Part shown: piece by piece, positions 1-8,410 of the stretch
Position numbering within the stretch: position 1 is the stretch's first letter
How the letters are laid out: every line of letters starts with the position of its first letter
Assembly: GCF_000379445.1 (NCBI RefSeq)
Contig: NZ_KB902270.1
Coordinates: 124,001-188,000, forward strand
Reading direction: 5' to 3'
Length of the DNA: 64,000 nucleotides
DNA from: Fangia hongkongensis FSC776 = DSM 21703
GTDB lineage: Bacteria; Pseudomonadota; Gammaproteobacteria; Francisellales; Francisellaceae
Notes under the pieces: generated by a model
Databases searched by the model: none
Told to the model about the DNA's origin: nothing
The model's input: only the letters and a program-made list of their open reading frames with translations
Made by a program: the position numbers and the translations under genes

Positions 1-1
1 A

Positions 2-982
2 ACTCATCCCCTGCAAAACTGGAAACTTGGACCTGAAACAGGAGAGCTAGAAACATTCACAAACTTTGAGGACTTTTATAATGCATTTGTTAAACAGTTT
101 GAGTTCTTATATACCATTGCAATAGAAGGCAATAATGAGCTTGGGGTTGTCAATCAGCGTCATATGCCCTCTCCACTTTTATCTTCATTATTGGACAGCT
201 GCATTCAAAAAGGACGTGGGCTGATGAGAGGTGGTGCTAAGTATAATACCTCTGGAGTCAGTTTAATTGGTTTATCTGATCTGGTGGATTCTCTACTTAG
301 CATTAAGCAACTTGTATTTGATGAGAAAAGGGTTAGCCTTAGCGAGCTTAAACACGCCATCGATCAGAACTATGTTGGCTATGAGAAACTTCGAGCGATT
401 ATTCAAAACACCGTTCCTAAATTTGGCTCAGGAAATAAGCAAGCAACCGATATGGCAAAGAAAGTAACTTTAATGATTGCGAATTTTCTTCATTCGCATC
501 AAAATTTCAGAGGTGGAAGATATACACCGGGCTATTGGACGATGAATAATCATACTGTCTATGGGCGTGTCAGTGGCGCATCTCCTTCAGGCAGACTTGC
601 TGGTGAACCATTTACACCAGGATTAACTCCTAACCCAAAAGCATCAAAAAATATTTTAGATAATCTTCTAGATGTTGCTAAACTTGCGCCTGAAACGCTA
701 GATAATAACATTGCATTTAATGTGCGTATTGCGCCTTCTAAAAAGGATTCACATGAAGAAATTATTGACCGACTCACAGCCTATGTTAAAACCTACTTTG
801 AGCAAGGCGGAATGCAGGTTCAGCTCATTATGATTGACACTGACACACTAAAAGATGCAATGGCTCATCCTGAGCTATACCCTGATTTAATGGTGAGAGT
901 ATCTGGCTACTGTGGCTATTTCACCAAAATGCAGCGAGACCTTCAACTTGAAATTATTAGACGGAGTGAGTACGGTGTATAA
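2..982 (+). CDS. Glycyl radical enzyme, C-terminal part (gene starts before the window)
   Basis: An open frame runs in from base 2 and ends with the glycyl radical domain. The motif VRVSGYCGYF near the C-terminus holds the radical-bearing Gly (codon 905-907). The stretch GRVSGASPSGRLAGEPFTPG about 110 residues before it is also typical of the family. The catalytic Cys loop lies upstream of the window, so the substrate cannot be read. The next gene is an activase with a ferredoxin-like insert. Such activases serve non-PFL types (glycerol or hydroxyproline dehydratase, choline or isethionate lyase, arylacetate decarboxylase, PFL2-like), whereas the classic PFL activase lacks the insert. A true pyruvate formate-lyase is therefore less likely, though not excluded. 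Confidence 0.85.
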   Translation, partial: THPLQNWKLGPETGELETFTNFEDFYNAFVKQFEFLYTIAIEGNNELGVVNQRHMPSPLLSSLLDSCIQKGRGLMRGGAKYNTSGVSLIGLSDLVDSLLSIKQLVFDEKRVSLSELKHAIDQNYVGYEKLRAIIQNTVPKFGSGNKQATDMAKKVTLMIANFLHSHQNFRGGRYTPGYWTMNNHTVYGRVSGASPSGRLAGEPFTPGLTPNPKASKNILDNLLDVAKLAPETLDNNIAFNVRIAPSKKDSHEEIIDRLTAYVKTYFEQGGMQVQLIMIDTDTLKDAMAHPELYPDLMVRVSGYCGYFTKMQRDLQLEIIRRSEYGV

Positions 983-1931
983 ACTGAACCCCTGTAACAT
1001 TAAAATGCATGAACATCAGCCGTTAATTATTGATATAAAAGGCAACTCTCTTGATGATGGTCCTGGAGTTCGCTCAGTGATTTTCGTTAAAGGTTGCCCA
1101 CTTCGATGTGTTTGGTGTCAAAACCCAGAAAGCAAGCATGTAAAACAAGAGATTTTCTATGATCAAAGCCAATGCATTGGCTGTGGTGATTGTATTACAC
1201 ATTGCAGCGAAAAGGCATTAACACTTGTCAATGGAAAAATCCTGTTTGATCATGCCAAATGCACAGCTTGCATGGCATGTGTTTCAAGTTGTGAACCAAA
1301 AGCCATCAGTGCAGTTGGTGCAAATTTAAGTATTGATGATATTATGGCTAAAATACTGCCTTATCAGCCATTTTTTGACAATACAGGTGGTGGTGTAACT
1401 ATTACAGGTGGTGAGGCAACTTTATTTATGCCCTTTATCTCAAGCCTGTTAAAAACATTGAAGAAACATAATATACACACCTTGTTAGAAACATGTGGCA
1501 TGTTTAATTTCAAGCGTTTTGAAACACTCATTTTACCCTATTTAGATACTGTCTATGTTGATATGAAAATTGTTGATAAAGAGGATCATATCAATTATTG
1601 CGGCCAGTCTAATGAGCGAATATTAGAAAATATTCAGAAACTGCATCAGCGAAGTAAAAAAGGCTCTTTTACGCTTTTAACCAGAACCCCACTTATTCCT
1701 AATATTACTGATACAGATAAAAACATTATGCAAATATGTGAGTTTTATCAGCAAGTTGGTATTAAGAAAGCGGCCATTTTAAAAAACAACCCCCTATGGA
1801 TGGATAAAGCCAAGCACCTTGGTGTCAAACTGGATTTGCCACAGCAAGCAAGGCAATTCTACCGTGAGGAAAAGTTTACTCATATCCAAAAGCTATTTAA
1901 TGATAAGGGGATTCACATTGTCAGCATGTAA
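975..1931 (+). CDS. Glycyl radical enzyme activase (radical SAM, with 2x[4Fe-4S] insert)
   Basis: This radical-SAM enzyme would install the glycyl radical on the preceding enzyme. The SAM-cluster motif is in GCPLRCVWCQNPES (CX3CX2C). It is followed by a bacterial-ferredoxin insert with two cluster motifs, CIGCGDCITHC and CTACMACVSSC, and then the TITGGEATLF segment that contacts SAM. The GTG at 975 is preferred because GGAG lies 8 bases upstream and the gene then overlaps the previous stop, suggesting coupling. ATG at 1005 (MHEHQPLIIDIKG) is an equally sensible N-terminus by family length. The two-cluster insert separates it from short PflA-type activases. Confidence 0.88.
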   Translation: MYKLNPCNIKMHEHQPLIIDIKGNSLDDGPGVRSVIFVKGCPLRCVWCQNPESKHVKQEIFYDQSQCIGCGDCITHCSEKALTLVNGKILFDHAKCTACMACVSSCEPKAISAVGANLSIDDIMAKILPYQPFFDNTGGGVTITGGEATLFMPFISSLLKTLKKHNIHTLLETCGMFNFKRFETLILPYLDTVYVDMKIVDKEDHINYCGQSNERILENIQKLHQRSKKGSFTLLTRTPLIPNITDTDKNIMQICEFYQQVGIKKAAILKNNPLWMDKAKHLGVKLDLPQQARQFYREEKFTHIQKLFNDKGIHIVSM

Positions 1932-2433
1932 AGGAAAAATCACAAATACACAAGCGCACGTTAAATACAAACTAGGCATCTGTATGGTTGTACTTTCCCT
2001 TACCCTCCCCATAATTGGGATCTTACTTACCTTTGTCCCAATGCCAAGCACATTAAAAATTTTTGTATCTTTGGTATGCATTATTGGTTTGCCTGATATT
2101 TTGTTTTGTCTCGGTGCTGTATTAGCTGGCAAAGAAGTTGTTACAAAAATTAAAGCTAAAGTGTTTCATTACTATAATAAACCTGTAGGCAAGGCTCGCT
2201 ACTACTTTGGGTGCACTTTATTTGCTTCCAGCATTCTAGCAAACTTTGCACTCCAATCCTTGTTTATGATATTTGATATTATCATTACTCAAGGCCCGCT
2301 TCTATACTATGCAACTATTACGCTTAATATTATGATGATTCTCGGATTCATTCTATCTGGGCATCTTTTTTGGGATAGACTAAAGCGCGCCTTCTATTAT
2401 GATAGAGAAAAAATGCAACCATGCATAAAATAA
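1918..2433 (+). CDS. Small multi-pass membrane protein, resembles 'transporter suffix domain' proteins
   Basis: This hydrophobic protein of about 171 residues has four likely membrane spans and a Lys/Arg-rich tail. The first half (LGICMVVLSLTLPIIGILL, then GAVLAGKEVVTKIKAK) resembles the short 'transporter suffix' membrane domain of unknown role. I assign this from memory of the family pattern only. A TTG at 1918 preceded by AAGGGG at a 7-base distance is the best-supported start and overlaps the activase end, suggesting one transcript with the glycyl radical genes. ATG at 1984 is an alternative. The 3' end overlaps the convergent nickel permease gene by 86 bp. Confidence 0.55.
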   Translation: MSACKGKITNTQAHVKYKLGICMVVLSLTLPIIGILLTFVPMPSTLKIFVSLVCIIGLPDILFCLGAVLAGKEVVTKIKAKVFHYYNKPVGKARYYFGCTLFASSILANFALQSLFMIFDIIITQGPLLYYATITLNIMMILGFILSGHLFWDRLKRAFYYDREKMQPCIK

Positions 2434-3292
2434 CTAAGCACCCGCCTATCCAAGATGAATAATTATTTAAGCCATTGGCTAAAAATTGCATCACTTGAAC
2501 CTCTAATATATCAAGAAGCTCAAGTAACCCTATTACAAAAGAGAAAATTGTAACAATGAGCAAAATACAAAAATTTATCCGCTTTTTAAATGTGTCGGCG
2601 TAATTGGCTGTACTCCAAAGCTTCATAACTAAAGCCGCATCGAGTGTATCGATAATGACCATACCGCTAGCAAAGGCAACTGGCAATGACAAGATCAACC
2701 AAATACTCTCCCCGGATAGAAGTCCCACTGCAGCCATTGACAATAAGGCAATTTCTGTTGCAGTATCAAACCCAAGCCCAAATAAAAAGCCAACAAAGTA
2801 CATCTTAAAGGGTCTGTTAATCAATTTAAAGATCGGCTTAGTCAGCAAAAATAGCGCTGATTGAGAGTGCCCTGCACTTTTATTATATTTAAACTTGCTG
2901 AGTGTAATTGCATTTAAAACCCCTGTTAGCCATAAAAATACAATCGAAACAATGCTACCAACAAGCGCCCCTGTTTCAATCATCCCTGAGCCTATCGATT
3001 CGGCAAGCGTAACACCTAAAACGATTAGTAAGGTTAAAGCAAAAACAATGCTTGAATGGCCAAGTGCAAAGAAAAGCCCAACATTTGGTGATGCTTTATT
3101 TGTATCGATTAATTGGCGTGTAACATTGTCAATGGCAATGATATGATCAACATCAAAACCATGTCGAATACCCAGCAAAAATGCGATAAGAATCATTCCC
3201 AATAAGGCTGATTCGTTAGCAAATAGGCTTAATAGCAAACACCAAAGTATCATGACAACGGCAGCAAGTTTGATAAAGTAACTTCTTTTCAT
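2348..3292 (-). CDS. Nickel/cobalt permease, NiCoT (NixA/HoxN) family
   Basis: This inner-membrane permease of about 314 residues carries the NiCoT signature in its second span: RHGFDVDHIIAIDNVTRQ, matching the RHAxDADHI metal-recognition helix. The downstream segment LFFALGHSSIVF, also diagnostic, is present. About eight membrane spans are visible. The ATG at 3292 lies one base after the hydA stop codon, so it is the last gene of the hydrogenase transcript. That position says its job is to supply Ni for the [NiFe] centre. Cobalt specificity cannot be excluded from sequence. Confidence 0.88.
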   Translation of the reverse strand: MKRSYFIKLAAVVMILWCLLLSLFANESALLGMILIAFLLGIRHGFDVDHIIAIDNVTRQLIDTNKASPNVGLFFALGHSSIVFALTLLIVLGVTLAESIGSGMIETGALVGSIVSIVFLWLTGVLNAITLSKFKYNKSAGHSQSALFLLTKPIFKLINRPFKMYFVGFLFGLGFDTATEIALLSMAAVGLLSGESIWLILSLPVAFASGMVIIDTLDAALVMKLWSTANYADTFKKRINFCILLIVTIFSFVIGLLELLDILEVQVMQFLANGLNNYSSWIGGCLVILCMVAFFLYHNRRRALVYPKKDAQIE

Positions 3293-3293
3293 A

Positions 3294-4601
3294 TTAACTT
3301 CGCTTGATGTTAAGGGTGAGAAAATGCGCTGAACAGGAGATACATGGATCATAGTTGCGAATAACCATCTCTGCATGCTGGCGCAGCTCATCATCTGAGC
3401 GATCCAGACCAAACTTGCTTAACGACTGACGCAAATCAGCTTCCATGCAAGCTAGATTTTGCGCCGTAGGAGGCGTAATACGAATTTTAGTTGCTCTTCC
3501 CTTACTATCAAATTCAAAATAGTCAATTTGTATCCCACGTGGTGCTTCACTTGCACCCCACGCTTTCCCTGCCTTATAAGTCACATCGACATAAGGCTTA
3601 TCAGGATATTGATAGTCCCTTAAGATCCTTAAAATCTCAAAAATAGCATAGTAGCATTCAATAGAACGCGCTAGTATGCTATGGAAAATATTATTACTTG
3701 GAAATTGAATACCCGTACTTTCAGCCAGCAGTTTCACTTCTTTCGGTAATTTTTCAAAATTCAAATTAAAGCGCGATAAAGGGGAGGTTAAATAAGGCTT
3801 TCCATCTTTAGTTGAATGAAGTGCTGTTGACTGTGGAGCATGAAATTCATGAAAATACTCATCCCACTGATCAATATGAAATCTCTCGCCTCTACTGGTA
3901 ACAACTTGATCTGTAATCACGGGGTAAGCATCAGTTGGATCACTTAGCGCTACTTGAGTTAAGCCCTCAAACTCTACATCAGGGTAAGGCAGTTTTGAGA
4001 ACCACTTAACAACATTCTCCGCATCAACAAGCCCCTCTTCTAAACGTACAATCAATGCATTAATTTCAGATTGTTTAGGTGCACGATAAAAACCGCCTAC
4101 TTTAATTGCACCTGGGTGCACTGACCTGCCACCAAAGAGTTTTAAAATATCATTTCCCAAATGCTGAAGTCTTACCCCTCTTTTAACTTCATTTGGGAAA
4201 TCTTTGGCCATTTCAATAGCAGAGTGATACTTTAAAAAATCTGGCGCAGCCAAAATATGTGTATGTAAATAATGAGACTCCATCCATTCAGCCAGATACA
4301 TTACTCTTCGCATTGAATGTACCCATGGCGTAACCTCAACATCAAATGCACGCTCCATTAAAGTAACCACACTCATCTGATAGGCCATTGGACAAATCCC
4401 ACAAATTCTTGCTACTGCATCAATAATTTCATTTGGTTCTCGCCCCTCTAAAAATTTTTCAAAATACCTTGGAGGTTCATAGATTCTGACATGACATTTG
4501 GTAATGTTTCCATCTTTAATCTCAAGATCAAGCGCACCTTCCCCTTCAACACGAGCAAGAATTGGCACTTCAATTTTTTTATTTATCTGTGAGCTGCTCA
4601 T
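3294..4601 (-). CDS. hydA: [NiFe] (sulf)hydrogenase alpha subunit (large, catalytic)
   Basis: This is the catalytic subunit that holds the NiFe(CN)2CO centre. The four Ni ligands sit in RICGIC (Cys67, Cys70), followed by PMAYQMS, and in DPCISCSAH (Cys420, Cys423) near the C-terminus. The CGICPxAYQMS form of the first motif is typical of cytosolic group 3b bidirectional NADP-linked enzymes. At 435 residues it is a normal length. Nine residues (427-435) follow the His of the second motif. In the family such a tail is removed by a maturation protease, and no protease gene is visible here. It starts by ATGA overlap with hydD. Confidence 0.93.
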   Translation of the reverse strand: MSSSQINKKIEVPILARVEGEGALDLEIKDGNITKCHVRIYEPPRYFEKFLEGREPNEIIDAVARICGICPMAYQMSVVTLMERAFDVEVTPWVHSMRRVMYLAEWMESHYLHTHILAAPDFLKYHSAIEMAKDFPNEVKRGVRLQHLGNDILKLFGGRSVHPGAIKVGGFYRAPKQSEINALIVRLEEGLVDAENVVKWFSKLPYPDVEFEGLTQVALSDPTDAYPVITDQVVTSRGERFHIDQWDEYFHEFHAPQSTALHSTKDGKPYLTSPLSRFNLNFEKLPKEVKLLAESTGIQFPSNNIFHSILARSIECYYAIFEILRILRDYQYPDKPYVDVTYKAGKAWGASEAPRGIQIDYFEFDSKGRATKIRITPPTAQNLACMEADLRQSLSKFGLDRSDDELRQHAEMVIRNYDPCISCSAHFLTLNIKRS

Positions 4602-5410
4602 TTCAAATCCCCTGCTTCTTTAAAGCCTGCTTGCTGATTATTAATAAAGTGATATTTATGTGCAATTTCCTCATCACTTAACCCAAGCTCTTTTAACTTC
4701 TTCGTCATCGCTGCAAAATTTGCATATTTAGAAGGACCATAGCAACCATAACAACCTCGATTAATAAATGGACAAAGTGCATCGCAACCATTTGCAGTGA
4801 CAGGGCCAAGGCAAGGCTCGCCCTTTGCAACCATAACACAGCTTATTCCACGGTGTTTACAAGAAGTACACACAGGATCAACAACTTTTTCAGGTTCAAC
4901 CTTAAATAAGAGTTGCCTCACGGCATGATACATCTGTTCGCTACTAACAGGACACCCACGCACTTCAAAATCAACTTCAATATAATCTTCAATCGCTTGA
5001 GCAGTATCAAGTTCATTTTTACGAATTACATCGGTATGCTCTGGATATACATCTTTCATCCAAAGCTCAAACTCAGCCTCTATGGTATTATTACGTAGGG
5101 CTTGAATTCCTCCAGAAGTTGCACACGCACCCATTGCAATCACATATTGACTATTTTGGCGAATTTTTTGAATGCGTTCAACATCATGTTTAGTATTAAT
5201 ACTTCCTTCTATAATCGCCACATTAACTTTAGCATTTTCATCAACAGGACCTGCTTCTGCAAAGTGCTTAATATCGACTAAGCTTGCGAGCTCTAGCAGC
5301 CTCAAGCCATCATTAATAAAGGCTAATTGACAACCATCACATGAGCTAAACTTATGTACTGCTAAAGTCGGCTTTTGAGGTAGCGCTGCGAGTTTATCAT
5401 GATGTGACAT
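4598..5410 (-). CDS. hydD: [NiFe] (sulf)hydrogenase delta subunit (small, Fe-S)
   Basis: This 270-residue electron-transfer subunit pairs with HydA. The proximal-cluster Cys residues are visible in FSSCDGCQLAF, in GACATSGGIQ and in RGCPVSSEQ. A Cys-rich C-terminal part (CTSCKHRG, CVMVAKGEPCLGP, CDALCPFINRGCYGC) is expected to hold further [4Fe-4S] clusters. An upstream in-frame extension exists, but ATG 5410 with a GGAGTG ribosome site 4 bases away and position right after the hydG stop is clearly the real start. It has no Tat signal, which fits a cytosolic enzyme. Confidence 0.93.
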   Translation of the reverse strand: MSHHDKLAALPQKPTLAVHKFSSCDGCQLAFINDGLRLLELASLVDIKHFAEAGPVDENAKVNVAIIEGSINTKHDVERIQKIRQNSQYVIAMGACATSGGIQALRNNTIEAEFELWMKDVYPEHTDVIRKNELDTAQAIEDYIEVDFEVRGCPVSSEQMYHAVRQLLFKVEPEKVVDPVCTSCKHRGISCVMVAKGEPCLGPVTANGCDALCPFINRGCYGCYGPSKYANFAAMTKKLKELGLSDEEIAHKYHFINNQQAGFKEAGDLK

Positions 5411-5411
5411 T

Positions 5412-6263
5412 TTACACTCCTTTAATTTCCAGTAATGATTCAACCATTGGATAGGCATAAACTGCACCATCTTTACATATAAACTCTTTCCCCATTTGAC
5501 AGTGACCACAATGACCAATAGCGCATTTCATACTACGCTCTAGAGAGATATAAATATTGTCCTTAGGCACACCTGTTTGAATAAAAGACTTTGCTACATT
5601 TTTCATCATAATTTCAGGTCCAACACTCATTACAATTGTATTGGCATAATCCAGTGCTAAATCGGGAATCGCTTCGGTTACAAACCCTTGGTACCACTTC
5701 CAAGGACCAAAGCTTTCACCAGCTGTAGCGGTGATAATCACCTCTGTGTTCTCAATATTATTCCATCTAGTATACTTATCTTGATAAATCAGTCCCTTTG
5801 CTTCTTTAATACCTTGAACAACATAGACTCTATTATAAGCATCTCTATTAGCGAATATTCTTTCACATGCAGCAACCAGCGGGGCATTACCAAGCCCTCC
5901 TGTCATAATGACAACATCCTTACCTTTTGCCTCATCAACTGGCCACATACTGCCAAAGGGACCACGAATACCAATCTTCTGACCCTTTTCTAACTTAGCC
6001 ATCCCTTTAGTGATACGTCCAACCACTTGAATTGTGTGTTCAAATATATCTGCTGAAAACGCTCTATCATTAACGATAGAAATCGCCACCTCTCCGACAC
6101 CATAAAGATAAAGCATGTTAAACTGCCCAGGTTCGAAACGATATTGTTGACGCAAATTTTTATCTACAAGTGAGCACCTTAAAGTGAAAATATCTGGCGC
6201 ATCTTGGATAAACTCAACAATCTCTGCTTCATAGGGTAAATAAGCATCTTCAGGATATATCAT
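5412..6263 (-). CDS. hydG: [NiFe] (sulf)hydrogenase gamma subunit (FAD/NAD(P)-binding)
   Basis: This diaphorase subunit of 283 residues belongs to the ferredoxin-NADP reductase superfamily. Visible parts are the flavin domain (RFEPGQFNMLYL), the glycine-rich nucleotide site MTGGLGNAPLVAACERI, and a C-terminal [2Fe-2S]-type Cys cluster (CAIGHCGHCQMGKEFIC). It passes electrons between the hydrogenase dimer and NAD(P)H. It is related to anaerobic sulfite reductase subunit B, hence the family name sulfhydrogenase. The start overlaps the hydB stop as ATGA, so translation is probably coupled. Confidence 0.92.
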   Translation of the reverse strand: MIYPEDAYLPYEAEIVEFIQDAPDIFTLRCSLVDKNLRQQYRFEPGQFNMLYLYGVGEVAISIVNDRAFSADIFEHTIQVVGRITKGMAKLEKGQKIGIRGPFGSMWPVDEAKGKDVVIMTGGLGNAPLVAACERIFANRDAYNRVYVVQGIKEAKGLIYQDKYTRWNNIENTEVIITATAGESFGPWKWYQGFVTEAIPDLALDYANTIVMSVGPEIMMKNVAKSFIQTGVPKDNIYISLERSMKCAIGHCGHCQMGKEFICKDGAVYAYPMVESLLEIKGV

Positions 6264-7369
6264 AAAGCATCTCCTTTATGGCAAATCGCATTGATTTCTT
6301 CTGTTACATCAATTTTCACAGGGCACCATGTAATACAACGGCCACAACCCACACAGCCTTTTGTACGAAATTGATCGCGCCAAGTTGAAAACTTATGTGT
6401 CAGCCATTGACGATAACGATATTTTGGCTCAGCACGATATAGCTCACCATGTGTATAGCTGTGATCAAGACCAAAACAAGAGTCCCACTCTCGTATATGC
6501 TCACTCTCATCTCCATTTAAACTTGGATTTTCTTTTTCTGTATGACAGAAGCATGTCGGACATGCTTGAGTACAGCTACCACAAGATAAACAGCGCTCAG
6601 CAACCTCTTCCCAGCGTTTATGATCATGTGACTCAAACAAGACTTTTTCAACTGTTTTCACATCGGGAATGGTTTTTTCCTGATATTCAGATACTTTTTC
6701 TATTGCACTTAGCGCCTTTTGTGTTTGTGTTGCACTTGCTGGCTGAAGCTGCAATGATTGAATACAAATTCGCCCGTTATCACTGCCTGAAGTTAGGACA
6801 AACCCATTGTCAATTTCAGTCATCGCCAAATCAAACCCACTATCTGCATAAGGCCCATCACCTAGACTACAGCAAAAACAGTTGTGATGTGAACTAGTGC
6901 AATTTGCGGCAATGATAAATAACCGCTCCCTTCTTGCTTTATAACGTACATCCTGATAAGCATTTTCAATAAAAACACGATCTTGAATTTCAATTGCTCT
7001 TAAATCACAAGGGCGCACACCTAAAATTGCATATGACTTCTCATTTTTTTGTGCTTCAAAAACAAGTTTACCTTCTGTATTACGCTTAACCTTCCAAAGA
7101 ACTTCTTTTTCTTCAAATAGCATAGGCTTGATGGATTGGACAGGCAAAGTCCAACCAAAAGCCATTTTTTTATCAGTTTTCAAAGTTAAATAATGCGCAG
7201 GCTCCTGAGAATCAATATATCCCCAAGGAAGATCTTTAGCACTATTTAAGTCTCCATAAACAATATTGTCTTCCTCAACAACAGGTGCCTTAATATGGTA
7301 ACCTTTTCCCCTCAGATAATAAATTAAATCATCCAAGCGTTCATGTTCTAAAAAATAATATTGACTCAT
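6260..7369 (-). CDS. hydB: [NiFe] (sulf)hydrogenase beta subunit (4Fe-4S dicluster)
   Basis: This 369-residue iron-sulfur subunit resembles AsrA. The N-terminal domain is followed by two ferredoxin-type clusters, CLSCGSCTQACPTCFC and CVGCGRCITWCPVKID. Additional Cys residues in NCTSSHHNCFCCS and GVRPCDLRAI are characteristic of the family. It likely links HydG to HydD. The AGGAG sequence 5 bases before the ATG is a strong ribosome site. It is the first structural gene after the hyp genes, about 10 bases from the hypE stop, so maturation and structural genes form one long transcription unit. Confidence 0.92.
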   Translation of the reverse strand: MSQYYFLEHERLDDLIYYLRGKGYHIKAPVVEEDNIVYGDLNSAKDLPWGYIDSQEPAHYLTLKTDKKMAFGWTLPVQSIKPMLFEEKEVLWKVKRNTEGKLVFEAQKNEKSYAILGVRPCDLRAIEIQDRVFIENAYQDVRYKARRERLFIIAANCTSSHHNCFCCSLGDGPYADSGFDLAMTEIDNGFVLTSGSDNGRICIQSLQLQPASATQTQKALSAIEKVSEYQEKTIPDVKTVEKVLFESHDHKRWEEVAERCLSCGSCTQACPTCFCHTEKENPSLNGDESEHIREWDSCFGLDHSYTHGELYRAEPKYRYRQWLTHKFSTWRDQFRTKGCVGCGRCITWCPVKIDVTEEINAICHKGDAL

Positions 7370-7378
7370 TGTTTTCTC

Positions 7379-8407
7379 CTAGCATATTCTTGGCAATTGT
7401 TCACCTGTTAACCAATCAACCCTTCGCATACCACCAAAAGCTGTTTTCATTTGTACGCCTTGCGTCTTTGTATCACTTATTTCAGCAATAATTTGTGCAT
7501 TTCCACCGAGTGGATGTTTGCGTAAATGCGCTAATATAGATTGACTGTCTTCATTACTACAAACGATAAGAAGCTTGCCTTCATTTGCAATAAACAAAGG
7601 GTCCAGTCCTAATAACTCACAGGCTGACTCTACTTCTTGTGAAATAGGAAGCGTCGCTTCGTCTACAACAATTGAGCAATGATATTTATCTGCCCATTCA
7701 TTCAGCGTTGCTGCAATTCCCCCTCTTGTTGGATCACGCATCATTTTAATATTAAGGTTTTGTGACAACAAATGCTCAACCAATCCGTTAAGTGCTATCG
7801 CATCACTTACTACATCTGTCATGAAATCTAAATTTGCACGTTTTGACATAACAGCAACCCCGTGCTCAGCGATATTACCATTGATGATTATCTTGTCGCC
7901 TCCTTGCACTTTTTGGTGTGATACACTGGCATTTTGATCAATAACACCCACCCCTGAAGTGTTAATAAAAATGCCATCGCCTTTACCTTTTTCAACCACT
8001 TTTGTATCTCCAGTGACAATCTTTACACCTGCGGTTTTTGCGGCATCTGCCATTGAATAGACTATCTTCTTTAAATCTTTTAACGGTAACCCTTCTTCAA
8101 GAATGAACCCTACAGAGATATAAAGTGCCTTGGCACCACTCATGCATAGATCATTCACTGTTCCATACACAGCTAAAGAGCCAATATCACCCCCTGGGAA
8201 AAAATATGGTGAAACAACAAAACTATCTGTTGTAAAAGCAAGCTTACCATTTAGCTTTGGTAAAATTGCCTGATCTTCATTTTGTGCTAAGTATTCATTG
8301 GCAAATGCTTTTCGCATTAATTGATCAATTAAGCGATTCATAGCCTTTCCACCCGCGCCCATGCTCAAATCAACCAGTGCGCTATTAAAATTCAGTTTTA
8401 CTGCCAT
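7379..8407 (-). CDS. hypE: Hydrogenase maturation protein HypE (carbamoyl dehydratase)
   Basis: HypE converts the carbamoyl group delivered by HypF into the cyanide ligand of the NiFe site. At 342 residues it is the normal length and ends in the essential PRIC tail, whose last Cys carries the thiocarbamate/thiocyanate. The PurM-like ATP-binding core is visible in FTTDSFVVSP, GDIGSLAVYGTVNDLCM and KMMRDPTRGGIAATLNE. It lies between hypD and hydB with only a few bases on each side. Confidence 0.96.
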   Translation of the reverse strand: MAVKLNFNSALVDLSMGAGGKAMNRLIDQLMRKAFANEYLAQNEDQAILPKLNGKLAFTTDSFVVSPYFFPGGDIGSLAVYGTVNDLCMSGAKALYISVGFILEEGLPLKDLKKIVYSMADAAKTAGVKIVTGDTKVVEKGKGDGIFINTSGVGVIDQNASVSHQKVQGGDKIIINGNIAEHGVAVMSKRANLDFMTDVVSDAIALNGLVEHLLSQNLNIKMMRDPTRGGIAATLNEWADKYHCSIVVDEATLPISQEVESACELLGLDPLFIANEGKLLIVCSNEDSQSILAHLRKHPLGGNAQIIAEISDTKTQGVQMKTAFGGMRRVDWLTGEQLPRIC

Positions 8408-8410
8408 ATT

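Noticed and set aside
2-982. Calling the first gene pflB (pyruvate formate-lyase)
   Set aside because: The activase has a ferredoxin-type insert that PFL activase lacks and the PFL active-site region is outside the window; only the general glycyl radical class is supported.
6361-6897. A 178-codon plus-strand frame inside hydB
   Set aside because: It is antisense to an intact Fe-S subunit gene with clear motifs, has no ribosome site and no protein-like features beyond composition carried over from the opposite strand.
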